Below, one piece after another: positions 35,265 to 43,578 of a DNA stretch of 64,000 nt. The translations under genes were made by a program, and so were the position numbers. Below the pieces are notes generated by a model. It saw only the letters and a program-made list of their open reading frames with translations. It had not been told where the DNA came from and searched no databases. How positions within the stretch are numbered: position 1 is the stretch's first letter; each line of letters opens with the position of its first letter. Origin of the DNA: Bradyrhizobium xenonodulans (GTDB lineage Bacteria; Pseudomonadota; Alphaproteobacteria; Rhizobiales; Xanthobacteraceae). Where the stretch lies: the NCBI RefSeq assembly GCF_027594865.1, contig NZ_CP089391.1, positions 620,001-684,000 of the forward strand, written 5' to 3'.

Positions 35265-36035
35265 TTAGGGCCTTACCCCTGTCGGCTCGTTTGCGCCCAG
35301 CAACTCGACCTGTCCCACGAGGCGCACATCGATCCGCGGCCCCGTATTCCCCTCGACCCAGCCCCGGACGCGAATACGCTTATTCTCCAGGGACTTAAGG
35401 TTGATCCCGGTGTTCTCGAACGCCGGCAATGAACGCCTTGAAATAGTCACGGCAAAGCCGCGTGTCCAGTTCCGTCCGAAGTTGAGGTAGGTCATTGCCC
35501 CAGCTTGCCGGACCGACAGGACTTTGCCCTCGACCACCATAAAGCGCCCGATCCCGGCCAAAATATCGTCCGGACTTTCCGCGTTTTTTATGGCCGACGG
35601 GTCAGCCCAGTTGCCCTTTTTTTGGCGCCGCGCCTCGGCCTCCGACGCCATCAAGGCCACCGCGCAGTCCTTGTCGGTGGTCTCGGCGGAGACGATGGCG
35701 TCGCCCTGTGCCAGGAGCGTGGCCTGTACCGAGGTGTCGCTCTCGCCGACGAAGATGAACGCGCCTTGCCGGCCGTAGCGGTCGGGTGTGTCGTCGGTGC
35801 CGCGCAGGACCACGTCGCGGCCGACGAGCAGCGACGTCAGCGCCTGCTTTGTCGTCGCCGTCGTCTCGATGCCGGTCAGGCGGATTTCGCGGCTGTCGTC
35901 CAGGCGCACGCTGCGCGCATCGACGATGGCCGCGACGCGACCTTCGCCCTGCGTTTCGAATTGGCATGGCGTGGCGAACGCGGTGTGACTCGCGATGAGC
36001 AGAAATGCAGCGCTGAGATGAAGCAGTCGCGTCAC
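35265..36035 (-). CDS. Secreted thermonuclease-like (SNase domain) protein
   Basis: A 256-residue exported protein with a staphylococcal-nuclease-like beta barrel (VAAIVDARSVRLDDSREIRLTGI, then RYGRQGAFIFVG and AQGDAIVSAE) and a later OB-like part (GKVLSVRQAGAMTYLNFGRNW). The GTG start at 36035 begins a signal peptide (LLHLSAAFLLIASHTAFA). The open frame extends upstream, but that part is translated family B repeat and is rejected. The catalytic arginines are not all obvious, so nuclease activity is uncertain. Confidence 0.8.
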   Translation of the reverse strand: MTRLLHLSAAFLLIASHTAFATPCQFETQGEGRVAAIVDARSVRLDDSREIRLTGIETTATTKQALTSLLVGRDVVLRGTDDTPDRYGRQGAFIFVGESDTSVQATLLAQGDAIVSAETTDKDCAVALMASEAEARRQKKGNWADPSAIKNAESPDDILAGIGRFMVVEGKVLSVRQAGAMTYLNFGRNWTRGFAVTISRRSLPAFENTGINLKSLENKRIRVRGWVEGNTGPRIDVRLVGQVELLGANEPTGVRP

Positions 36036-36111
36036 GTTGCCTTGAGAGGTTGCGTTGCGCTCCAGCTTTAACCCAAGCGTGGCGGGTCGCGAAGAGGCTT
36101 CGTCACACTCC

Positions 36112-36195
36112 GTCATTGCGAGGAGCAAAGCGACGAAGCAATCCAGACTGCCGCCGCGGAAGGATTCTGGATTGCTTCGCTGCGCTCGCAATGAC
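36112..36195. repeat. Palindromic repeat family B, copy 2
   Basis: GTCATTGCGAGGAGC...GCTCGCAATGAC with inner GAAGCAATCCAGACTG / TTCTGGATTGCTTCG. It is upstream of both the nuclease and the solute-binding protein genes. Confidence 0.85.
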
Positions 36196-36225
36196 CGCGT
36201 AGAAACATGTTGCCGCACTCCACCA

Positions 36226-36240
36226 TTCCGCTTTGCGGAA
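36226..36240. promoter_or_regulatory. TTCCGC-N3-GCGGAA dyad upstream of the solute-binding protein gene
   Basis: A perfect 6+6 inverted repeat with a 3-bp centre (TTT), 131 bp before the ATG at 36371. A near-identical site occurs at 42699-42713 in the acyl-CoA dehydrogenase/SDR intergenic region. The form is like operators of IclR-type catabolic regulators; no such regulator is in the window. Confidence 0.5.
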
Positions 36241-36370
36241 AACGTGCGGACTAATCATGCCCGCGTCACGCACCTGCAGCTTGCTGGCCTCTCGCGCATG
36301 CGGCATGATTGCAGCAATACCAATAATCAAGCCGCCATCAGAGCACGGCGCGATAAGGGAGGTCTTTTCC

Positions 36371-37576
36371 ATGAAGCATATTTTGGCGGGCATTTTTGCC
36401 GCAGCGTTTGCCCTTAATGCGAGCGCAGCGCAGGCCCAGGACAAGCCGCCGCTGAAGATCGGCGGCATCCTCGATATGTCGAGCCTGTATGCCGACATCA
36501 CCGGTCCCGGCAGCGAGACCGCAGCCAAGATGGCCGTGGAAGACTTTGGCGGCGAGGTGCTGGGCCGCAAGATCCAGGTGCTTGCGGCCGACCATCAAAA
36601 CAAGGCCGACCTGTCTGGCAACATCGCCCGCGATATGCTCGACAATCAGGGTGTCGAGATGATCTACGACGTCGCGGCGTCCGCGACCGCGCTGGCCGCC
36701 GGCGAGATCGCGAAGGCGCGGGGCAAGATCATCATGTTCAACGGCCCGGGCTCGATTCGTCTCTCCAACGAGGCCTGCGGTCCCACCACCATCCATTACG
36801 TGTTCGACACCTACGGCCAGGCCAACGTGACCGGCCTTGCCGCCGTGAAGTCCGGCCTCGACAGCTGGTTCTTCCTCACCGCCGATTACGCCTTCGGACA
36901 GGACCTGGAGAAGGACACCAGCGCCGTCGTCACCAAGACCGGCGGCAAGGTGCTCGGGGCCGTGCGTCATCCGCTCAATACGTCGGATTTTTCGTCGTTC
37001 CTGCTTCAGGCGCAGGCCTCGAAAGCGAAAGTGATCGGGCTGGCCAACGCCGGTGGCGACACCGTCAACGCCATCAAGCAGGCCGCCGAGTTCGGCATCA
37101 CCAAGGGCGGCCAGAAGGTTTCGCCGCTGCTTGCCTTCGTCACCGACATCGACTCGATCGGTCTGGAGACAGCGCAGGGCCTGTTGCTCGCGGAAGCCTT
37201 CTACTGGGACCTCAACGACGACACGCGCGCATTCTCGAAGCGCTTTACCGAACGCATGAAGCGGCCGCCGACCTCGGCGCAGGCCGGCGTCTATTCCTCG
37301 GTCACGCACTACCTGAAGGCGGTGAAGGCGGCCGGCACGACAGACGCGGCTGCGGTCATCAAGGTGATGAAGGAGACGCCGATCAACGACTTCTTCGCCA
37401 AGAACGGCAAGATCCGCGAGGATGGCCGCATGATCCACGACATGTACCTGTTCGAGGTGAAGAAGCCGTCGGAGTCCAAGGGGCGCTGGGACGATTACAA
37501 GCTGCTCGCCACCGTGCCCGGCAACGAGGCGTTCCAGTCGCTCGAGCAGTCGCGCTGCCCCCTGGTGAAGAAATGA
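36371..37576 (+). CDS. Branched-chain amino acid-type ABC transporter solute-binding protein
   Basis: A 401-residue periplasmic binding protein of the LivJ/LivK (type I) fold. The signal peptide MKHILAGIFAAAFALNASA ends near AQAQD; the mature start LKIGGILDMSSLYADITGPG and FFLTADYAFGQDLEKD are typical of the family. No permease or ATPase genes are adjacent, so it must work with components elsewhere. It heads a plus-strand group with an enoyl-CoA hydratase-like gene and suggests uptake of an aromatic or branched acid for CoA-dependent breakdown. Confidence 0.92.
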   Translation: MKHILAGIFAAAFALNASAAQAQDKPPLKIGGILDMSSLYADITGPGSETAAKMAVEDFGGEVLGRKIQVLAADHQNKADLSGNIARDMLDNQGVEMIYDVAASATALAAGEIAKARGKIIMFNGPGSIRLSNEACGPTTIHYVFDTYGQANVTGLAAVKSGLDSWFFLTADYAFGQDLEKDTSAVVTKTGGKVLGAVRHPLNTSDFSSFLLQAQASKAKVIGLANAGGDTVNAIKQAAEFGITKGGQKVSPLLAFVTDIDSIGLETAQGLLLAEAFYWDLNDDTRAFSKRFTERMKRPPTSAQAGVYSSVTHYLKAVKAAGTTDAAAVIKVMKETPINDFFAKNGKIREDGRMIHDMYLFEVKKPSESKGRWDDYKLLATVPGNEAFQSLEQSRCPLVKK

Positions 37577-37596
37577 TGGCGTGACGAAGTCGCGCC

Positions 37597-37712
37597 GTCA
37601 TTGCGAGGAGCCCGCGACAAAATTGCGAAGCAATTTTGCGCTGGTGCGACGAAGCAATCCAGACTGCATCTGCGGAAACCTCTCTGGATTGCTCCGCTTC
37701 GCTCGCAATGAC
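37597..37712. repeat. Palindromic repeat family B, copy 3 (with insert)
   Basis: Ends GTCATTGCGAGGAGC / GCTCGCAATGAC as in the other copies, but about 30 bp longer because of an internal AAAATTGCGAAGCAATTTT palindrome in the left arm. It lies between the binding-protein and hydratase genes. Confidence 0.82.
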
Positions 37713-37756
37713 GGCGTGGTGAAAGTGCAGCAAAACAACAACAAGGGAGACGTCCC

Positions 37757-38545
37757 ATGAACGACATGGTCCTGCAAAAGGTCGAAGGCGGGCTGCTCAC
37801 CATCACCATGAACCGTCCGGAGCGGAAGAACGCCCTCAACCCCGACATGGTAGCCGGGCTGGTCGAGGCGGCGCGGCGCGCGGCTGATGATCCCGAGGTG
37901 CGCGCGGTGCTGTTCAAGGGCGCTGGCGGCTCCTTCTGCGTCGGCGGCGATGTCAAGTCGATGGCGGCCGGCCGTGCGCCGCTGCCGTTCGAGCAAAAGC
38001 TCGCGAATCTGCGCCGCGGCATGGAGGTCTCGCGCATCCTGCATCAGATGCCGAAGCCCGTGGTGGCGCAGCTCGATGGCGCGGCGGCCGGCGCCGGCCT
38101 CTCGATGGCGCTATCCTGCGACCTGCGCATCGCCAGCGAATCCTGCAAGATCACGACGGCTTTTGCAAAGGTCGGCTTCTCCGGCGATTACGGCGGCACC
38201 TATTTCCTCACCCAGCTGCTCGGCAGCGCGCGGGCGCGCGAGCTCTATCTGATGTCGCCGGTGCTGACCGCAAAAGAGGCGCATGCGATCGGCATGGTGA
38301 CGAAGGTCGTCCCCGATGCCGAGATCGAGACCGCCGCGCACGAGCTTGCGCGGTCACTGGCGCAGGGGCCCTCGATCGCGCTCGGCTTCATCAAGCGCAA
38401 CATCAACAATGCCGAGCACCTGGCGCTGGAGGATTGCTTCGACGGCGAGGCGATCCACCACACTCGCTGCGGCGACACCGAGGATCACAAGGAGGCCGCA
38501 AAAGCCTTCGTCGAGAAGCGCAAGCCGACCTTCAAGGGCGCATGA
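37757..38545 (+). CDS. Enoyl-CoA hydratase/isomerase family protein, PaaG-like
   Basis: A 262-residue crotonase-fold protein. The oxyanion-hole segments are FCVGGDVKSM and GAAAGAGLSMAL. The two catalytic glutamates of classical hydratases are not conserved (GAGLSMAL and FAKVGFSGDYGG); instead an Asp sits in FSGDYGGTYFL, as in PaaG-type ring-opening isomerases, so an isomerase role is likelier. It has a good GGGAG ribosome site. Its stop overlaps the start of the following VOC gene. Confidence 0.88.
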   Translation: MNDMVLQKVEGGLLTITMNRPERKNALNPDMVAGLVEAARRAADDPEVRAVLFKGAGGSFCVGGDVKSMAAGRAPLPFEQKLANLRRGMEVSRILHQMPKPVVAQLDGAAAGAGLSMALSCDLRIASESCKITTAFAKVGFSGDYGGTYFLTQLLGSARARELYLMSPVLTAKEAHAIGMVTKVVPDAEIETAAHELARSLAQGPSIALGFIKRNINNAEHLALEDCFDGEAIHHTRCGDTEDHKEAAKAFVEKRKPTFKGA

Positions 38546-39297
38546 CGATGGCGCCCTATATGCGGCTGCGGCAGATCTGCCTGGTTGCGCCGCAGCTCGA
38601 GCCGGTGATCACCAATATCGCCAGGGTCATGGGCCTCGCCGTCTGCTACCGCGACGGCAATGTCGCGAAATACGGCCTGGAGAACGCGCTGCTCCCGGTC
38701 GACACGATTCTGCTGGAGGTGGTCGCGCCGTTCAAGGGCGGCACCACGGCCGGCCGCTTCATCGAGAAGACCGGTGGCCGCGGCGGCTACATGGCGATCT
38801 TCTGCTGCAACGATCCCGACGAGCGCGGACGTCATGCCAATGCCATGGGCGTTCGCACGGCGAACGTCATCGACCACGCGCCCTATCACGGCGTGCAGCT
38901 TCATCCCCGCGACTGCCGCGCCGCCTTCATCGAGCTCAACCACACCGAAGGCAGCGACGACATTCTGGGCCCGTATCCGCCGGCCGGACCGGATTGGCAA
39001 AAATTCATCCGCAAGGATGTAACGCAGGCGCTGACGGCTGTAGAGATGCAGAGCCCGGATCCGGCGGGGCTTGCGGAGCATTGGGGGAAGATCATCGGTG
39101 TCGCGCCTGACGGCAATGCCGAATTGAAGCTGCCCAACGCAACCTTCCGCTTCGTGAAGGGCGCCAGCGAGATCATGAGCGCGCTGGAGTTTAAGGTGGC
39201 AGATGTGGCTCAGGTGCTCCACGCAGCAAAGGCGAAAGGTCTCGCGGTCGCGGGCAACGAGTTCTTGCTGGGCGGCGTGACGTTCCGCGTGAGCTGA
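38542..39297 (+). CDS. VOC family (glyoxalase-like) protein
   Basis: A 251-residue protein with two vicinal-oxygen-chelate half domains. The first begins MRLRQICLVAPQLEPVITNIARVMGLAVCYRD, and GVQLHPRDCRAAFIELN supplies the metal-ligand-like region; the second half begins QSPDPAGLAEHWGKIIGV. It is translationally coupled to the PaaG-like gene (ATGA). It may be an isomerase, lyase or dioxygenase-like enzyme in the same pathway; which one cannot be decided. Confidence 0.82.
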   Translation: MTMAPYMRLRQICLVAPQLEPVITNIARVMGLAVCYRDGNVAKYGLENALLPVDTILLEVVAPFKGGTTAGRFIEKTGGRGGYMAIFCCNDPDERGRHANAMGVRTANVIDHAPYHGVQLHPRDCRAAFIELNHTEGSDDILGPYPPAGPDWQKFIRKDVTQALTAVEMQSPDPAGLAEHWGKIIGVAPDGNAELKLPNATFRFVKGASEIMSALEFKVADVAQVLHAAKAKGLAVAGNEFLLGGVTFRVS

Positions 39298-39306
39298 CCC
39301 CGCTGC

Positions 39307-39462
39307 ACCCTCCCCCTTGTGGGAGAGGGTGGCTCGCCGCATAGCGGCGAGACGGGTGAGGGGTTTCTATCCGCGCGCGCGCATCTATGAGAGGGTCATT
39401 TGCGGAGAGATACCCCTCTCATCCGGCGCTTCGCGCCACCTTCTCCCGCAAGGGGAGAAGAA
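39307..39462. repeat. Palindromic repeat family G between convergent genes
   Basis: CCCTCCCCCTTGTGGGAGAGGGTGG... and ...CCACCTTCTCCCGCAAGGGGAG form outer arms, with CGGGTGAGGGGT / ACCCCTCTCATCCGG inner arms. It lies between the VOC and enoyl-CoA hydratase stops. Confidence 0.65.
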
Positions 39463-39469
39463 AGAAAGA

Positions 39470-40282
39470 TCACCGTCCCTTGAAATTCGCGGCCCGCCGC
39501 TCTTCCGTCGCCTTCACGCCTTCCTTGAAATCCTCCGTCGCGCGCAGGCGGGTCTGCTCGGCGAGCTCGTGGTTGGTCTGGGCCATGACGCGGTCCGCCA
39601 ATCCGGCGCGCATCGTGGCGCGGGTGGAGAGCAGGCCGAGCGGTGAGCATTCGGCGATCTCGCCGGCGAGCTTCATCGCGGCCGCCTTGACCTGGTCCTG
39701 CGGCACCAGCTCGTTGGCGAGCCCCCACTTCACCGCTTCTTCGCCTGTGACGCGACGGCTGGTGTAGAACATCAGCTCGGCGTTGTTCTTGCCGATCAGC
39801 TCCGGCAGCGTCACCGTCAGGCCGAACCCGGGATGGAAGCCGAGTTTCGTGAAGTTCGCGGCGAAACGCGCTTCGGGGCAGGTGATGCGGAAGTCGGCCG
39901 ACACCGCGAGACCCAGGCCGCCACCGATGGCCGCGCCCTGCACGGCGGCGACGATCGGCTTCTTGGCGCGGAAGATGCGTACGGCCTGGATGTAGAGGTG
40001 GTTGATCGGGCCGAGATTGTCGGCCGGGTCGCCCTTCTTCTCCGCCTCGCGCGCTTCCTGCGCCTGCCGGGCCGGATCGCCGAAATTGGCGCCGGCGCAG
40101 AACGCCTTGCCCTGCGCCGACAGCACGGAGGCGCGGATCTCGATGTCCCGATCGAACTCGTCGAGCGCATCGGCGATCTGATTGATCAGCGAGATGTCGA
40201 AGAAGTTGAGCGGAGGCCTGCGGATCTCGATGGTGCCGACGTGGCCGACCTTCTCGACGCCGATATCTTTATAAGTGCTCAT
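39470..40282 (-). CDS. Enoyl-CoA hydratase/isomerase family protein
   Basis: A 270-residue crotonase-fold enzyme. Oxyanion elements AFCAGANFGDPAR and GAAIGGGLGLAVSADFRI are present. The usual glutamates are replaced (GGGLGLAV; FTKLGFHPGFGLTVTLPE), so the exact reaction is uncertain. It is the last of three minus-strand genes after two acyl-CoA dehydrogenase subunits, consistent with beta-oxidation-like steps. Confidence 0.9.
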   Translation of the reverse strand: MSTYKDIGVEKVGHVGTIEIRRPPLNFFDISLINQIADALDEFDRDIEIRASVLSAQGKAFCAGANFGDPARQAQEAREAEKKGDPADNLGPINHLYIQAVRIFRAKKPIVAAVQGAAIGGGLGLAVSADFRITCPEARFAANFTKLGFHPGFGLTVTLPELIGKNNAELMFYTSRRVTGEEAVKWGLANELVPQDQVKAAAMKLAGEIAECSPLGLLSTRATMRAGLADRVMAQTNHELAEQTRLRATEDFKEGVKATEERRAANFKGR

Positions 40283-40297
40283 GATGATCCTCGTGAA

Positions 40298-41458
40298 TTA
40301 GCGCAAACCAAGTCCGCGGGCGATGATGCCGCGCAGCACTTCGGTGGTGCCGCCCTGGATGGTGAGTTTCGGTGCGGTCTTGATGGCGAAGTCGAGCTGC
40401 CGCTCCAGCGTTTCGCGGTTGGTCGCGGTCTCCTCGACGAACGCGGCGAGATCGCGCACGCGGTGCGGAAGCTGCTGCTCCCAGACCGTGCCGATGTCCT
40501 TGACGATAGAGGCCTCCACGACTGGCTCTTTGCCCGCTTGCAGCATGCCCGCAACCGAGACCGACATGCGCCGCATGGTGTGGAGCTGCGCAACCAGGCG
40601 GCCGATGCCTTCGGCGCTGCGCGTATCCGGATTGGGACCGACTGCGCGGACCAGCTCGGTCAGCACGTAGTAGGTTTCCAGAAAGCGCTCGGGGCCCGAG
40701 CGCTCGTAGGCGAGCTCGCTCGTCGCCTGCTTCCACGCGCCGTCGACTTCGCCGAGCACGTGATCGTCAGGGACGAAGAAGTCGGTGAAGACCACCTCGT
40801 TGAACTCGTACTGGCCGGTGATCTGGCCGATCGGATTCACCTGGATGCCCGGCTGCTTCATCTTGACCAGAAACTGCGTCAGGCCGTGACGGCGGTTTTC
40901 CTTGGTCGGCGGCGAGGTCCGGAAGATCGCGATCATGTAGTCGGCAATATGCGCCGACGAGGTCCAGATTTTTGTGCCGTTGATGAGATAGCCGCCGTCG
41001 GTCTTGGTCGCGCGCGTCTTCGCGGCGAACAGGTCCGAGCCGGAGTTCGGCTCGCTCATGCCGATCGCAAAGCAGATCTCGCCGCGGCAGATGCGCGGCA
41101 GGATGTCCATCTTGATGTGCTCGGGCGCGTATTTGATCAGCACCGGCCCGCTCTGGCGGTCGGCGACGAAGAAGCGCCGCGTCGGCGCGTTGGCGACGCG
41201 CATCTCCTCGGTCACCACGTAACGTTCGAGGAAGGAGCGCTCCTGGCCGCCATATTTCTTCGGCCAGGTCATGCCGAGCCAGCCCTTGGCGCCGACTTTT
41301 CGGGAAAATTCCGGCACGTCGGTGTCTTCGCGGTTCGGCTTGTGCGGATCGAAGGTGCCGGCGGCGATTTCCTCGGCGAGGAAGGCGCGCACTTCCTTGC
41401 GCAATTGCTCGCATTTTTCCGGCAGGCGGATCGGATCGAAACGGAGGGCAGCGGTCAT
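40298..41458 (-). CDS. Acyl-CoA dehydrogenase, large subunit of a probable heteromer
   Basis: A 386-residue FAD enzyme. Family motifs include GMTWPKKYGGQERSFLERYV, CFAIGMSEPNSGSDLF, YLINGTKIWTSSAHIADYMI and TIQGGTTEVLRGIIARG. The C-terminal glutamate of MCAD-type enzymes is Gly here (QGGTTE), so the base is probably the Glu in AYERSGPERF, as in isovaleryl-type and steroid enzymes. It lies next to a second, divergent acyl-CoA dehydrogenase; such pairs form alpha2beta2 enzymes for bulky acyl-CoAs. The start at 41458 is supported by family alignment. Confidence 0.92.
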   Translation of the reverse strand: MTAALRFDPIRLPEKCEQLRKEVRAFLAEEIAAGTFDPHKPNREDTDVPEFSRKVGAKGWLGMTWPKKYGGQERSFLERYVVTEEMRVANAPTRRFFVADRQSGPVLIKYAPEHIKMDILPRICRGEICFAIGMSEPNSGSDLFAAKTRATKTDGGYLINGTKIWTSSAHIADYMIAIFRTSPPTKENRRHGLTQFLVKMKQPGIQVNPIGQITGQYEFNEVVFTDFFVPDDHVLGEVDGAWKQATSELAYERSGPERFLETYYVLTELVRAVGPNPDTRSAEGIGRLVAQLHTMRRMSVSVAGMLQAGKEPVVEASIVKDIGTVWEQQLPHRVRDLAAFVEETATNRETLERQLDFAIKTAPKLTIQGGTTEVLRGIIARGLGLR

Positions 41459-41475
41459 GTTGTCTCGTCCCCTGA

Positions 41476-42540
41476 TCAGCGCGACGCCACGAGCGGCCAC
41501 AATTCGTCGGCGCCGCGATTGGCGACCAGTTTGCCCAGCTCGACGGCCCAGTGGCTCTCCGAACCGAAATCGTCGCGCCACGCCAGCGCCCGCAGCGAAT
41601 AGCGGTGCAGGATGTGCTCGATGGTGAAGCCAATCGCGCCGTGGACCTGATGCGCGATGGCGCCGCCTTTCTCCGCGGCTTCCGCGCAGCGGATCTTTGC
41701 GGAGGCGGCTTCGAGATAGACTTCGTCGTCGAAGCCCTTTGCGTTCGCGATCGCATCGGCCGCCGATGTCGCGGCCGCGAGCGCCGCGGCGGATTCACCG
41801 GCAAGACGGGCGAGATTGTGCTGCACCGCCTGGAATTTCGAGATCTTCTTCTCGAAGGCGACGCGCTCGTTGGAATAGCGCACGGAGATGTCGAGCATCG
41901 ATTCAAGTGCGCCGGCGATCTGAAGGCTGCGTGCGACGCCGCCCATCAGCATCAAGGTGGTCTGGTCAAAACCTCCGGGCGCGGGCTTGATGGTGACGGG
42001 CTGCACCTTGTCGAGCGTCACGGTATCGCTGTGGTCGTAGCCGACATTGAGACCGGACTCGATCCGGCCCTTGCTCGCATCGACCAGCGCGATCGAGATG
42101 CCATCGTTGCCGTGCGCCAGCACCGCAAAGTGCGTCGCGGCTTTGGCAAAGGGCACGCCGCGGGCGCGGCCGGAGAGCGCGCCGTCTGCATCGCGCGTGA
42201 TGCGATCTCTAGGGCTCGCCGGCAGCACCGTCATCTCGCCTTCCGGTGAAGAAATCCTCGCCTGCGCCAGCAGCCAGCCTGCGAGCATGGTCTCCGCCAG
42301 CGGAACTGCGACCGCGAAGCGGCCGGCGGCGTTGAGAAGCGCAAAGCCGTCGGCAAGGCTGGCGCCGGAGCCGCCGAGATCGTCTGGCACCCAGGACAGC
42401 GGCAAGCCGGCTTCGCTCAGCGCCTGCCACAGCGGCGCCTGCCACGAACCCTTCTTGTCGTTGTTGATGGTCTGCGGATCGGCGAGATCGGCGAAGATTT
42501 TCTCCGCGGTCTCGACGACGATATTGTCACTCTCCGCCAC
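41476..42540 (-). CDS. Acyl-CoA dehydrogenase-like protein, small subunit
   Basis: A 354-residue paralogue with a degenerate active site. The N-domain has LPLSWVPDDLGGSGASLADGF, and the C-domain ends with KGGAIAHQVHGAIGFTIEH and LHRYSLRALAWRDDFG. It lacks a clear catalytic glutamate, as expected for the non-catalytic partner in a heteromeric enzyme. It is first in the minus-strand operon, 17 bp before the large subunit. Confidence 0.88.
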   Translation of the reverse strand: MAESDNIVVETAEKIFADLADPQTINNDKKGSWQAPLWQALSEAGLPLSWVPDDLGGSGASLADGFALLNAAGRFAVAVPLAETMLAGWLLAQARISSPEGEMTVLPASPRDRITRDADGALSGRARGVPFAKAATHFAVLAHGNDGISIALVDASKGRIESGLNVGYDHSDTVTLDKVQPVTIKPAPGGFDQTTLMLMGGVARSLQIAGALESMLDISVRYSNERVAFEKKISKFQAVQHNLARLAGESAAALAAATSAADAIANAKGFDDEVYLEAASAKIRCAEAAEKGGAIAHQVHGAIGFTIEHILHRYSLRALAWRDDFGSESHWAVELGKLVANRGADELWPLVASR

Positions 42541-42698
42541 AGCGTTCCCCGTGTTTGGTCATTGGCGCGGTCCTCCCGTGAGGCGAGGCGCGCAGGTTCT
42601 TTTTGCGCCCGATGATCCGAAAAAGCCATGGCCCTGACAAGCGTTGATCGCAGGTCAACCTGCGGCGCGCGCATGGGCGCAAGGGTCAGCAGGAGACT

Positions 42699-42713
42699 AA
42701 TTCCGCTAAGCGG
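42699..42713. promoter_or_regulatory. TTCCGC-N3-GCGGAG dyad in the dehydrogenase/SDR intergenic region
   Basis: It matches the site at 36226-36240 except for the last base. It is 77 bp before the SDR start and about 160 bp before the acyl-CoA dehydrogenase start. Confidence 0.5.
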
Positions 42714-42743
42714 AGTTTGCTCGATTTGCAGGGCGCGGCAAAC
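42711..42743. promoter_or_regulatory. GAGTTTGC-N17-GCAAACTC inverted repeat
   Basis: Two perfect 8-bp arms, partly overlapping the TTCCGC dyad and ending 47 bp before the SDR start. It is a possible second operator, or an extension of the first. Confidence 0.35.
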
Positions 42744-42789
42744 TCGCTAAACAAGGCGTCAGCAACTTACACATGGAAGGAAATACCGG

Positions 42790-43575
42790 ATGGCAAAGGA
42801 TGGCTTGTGCGCGATCGTGACAGGGTCCGCATCCGGACTGGGCGCTGCGACCGCTGAAATTCTGGCGCGGAGCGGGGCGCGGCTCGTCATCAACTATTCG
42901 TCGAGCCAGAAGGAGGCCGAGGCGACCGCAGAGCTCTGCCGCAAGGCCGGCGCGGATGAAGTGCTGGTCGCGCAGGGGGACGTGTCGAAGGACGAGGATT
43001 GCCGCAGGATCGTCGCTGCGGCGGCGCCCTGGGGCCGGCTCGACATCCTCGTCAACAATGCCGGCACCACCAAGCACGTGGCCCATGCCGATCTCGACGG
43101 ATTGTCGGCGGAAGATTTTCAGCGCCTCTACGGCGTCAACACCATCGGTCCGTTCCAGATGGTGCGCGCGGCGCGCGGCCTGCTCGAGGCCGGATCGAAG
43201 GCGTCGGGGCGGCCCTCCGCCGTGGTCAACGTGTCCTCGGTCGCCGGCATCAGCGGCGTCGGCTCGTCGATCGCCTACGCCGCGAGCAAGGGCGCGCTCA
43301 ATACCATGACGTTGTCGCTGTCGCGTGCGTTGGCGCCGCTGATCCGCGTCAACACGGTGTGCCCCGGCTATATCGACACGCCCTGGTTCACCAAGGGCCG
43401 CGGCGAGGCCGGCGCCAAGCAGGTGCGCGACAGCGTGGTGGCGAAGGTGCCGCTGAAGGTCGCATCGACCGCAGACGACATCGCGCAACTGGTCTGCTTC
43501 CTGGCGATGCCGGCCTCCAGCAACATGACCGGCGAGGTCGTGCGCATGGATGCGGGGATGCATTTGATTACGTAG
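42790..43575 (+). CDS. Short-chain dehydrogenase/reductase
   Basis: A 261-residue Rossmann-fold NAD(P)-dependent oxidoreductase. It has TGSASGLG (cofactor loop), NNAGTT, the Ser of VNVSSVAG, the YAASK catalytic pair and a PGYIDTPWF loop. An AAGGAAAT-like site precedes the ATG. It is divergent from the acyl-CoA dehydrogenase operon and may supply a hydroxyacyl-CoA or alcohol dehydrogenase step. Confidence 0.93.
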   Translation: MAKDGLCAIVTGSASGLGAATAEILARSGARLVINYSSSQKEAEATAELCRKAGADEVLVAQGDVSKDEDCRRIVAAAAPWGRLDILVNNAGTTKHVAHADLDGLSAEDFQRLYGVNTIGPFQMVRAARGLLEAGSKASGRPSAVVNVSSVAGISGVGSSIAYAASKGALNTMTLSLSRALAPLIRVNTVCPGYIDTPWFTKGRGEAGAKQVRDSVVAKVPLKVASTADDIAQLVCFLAMPASSNMTGEVVRMDAGMHLIT

Positions 43576-43578
43576 TTC

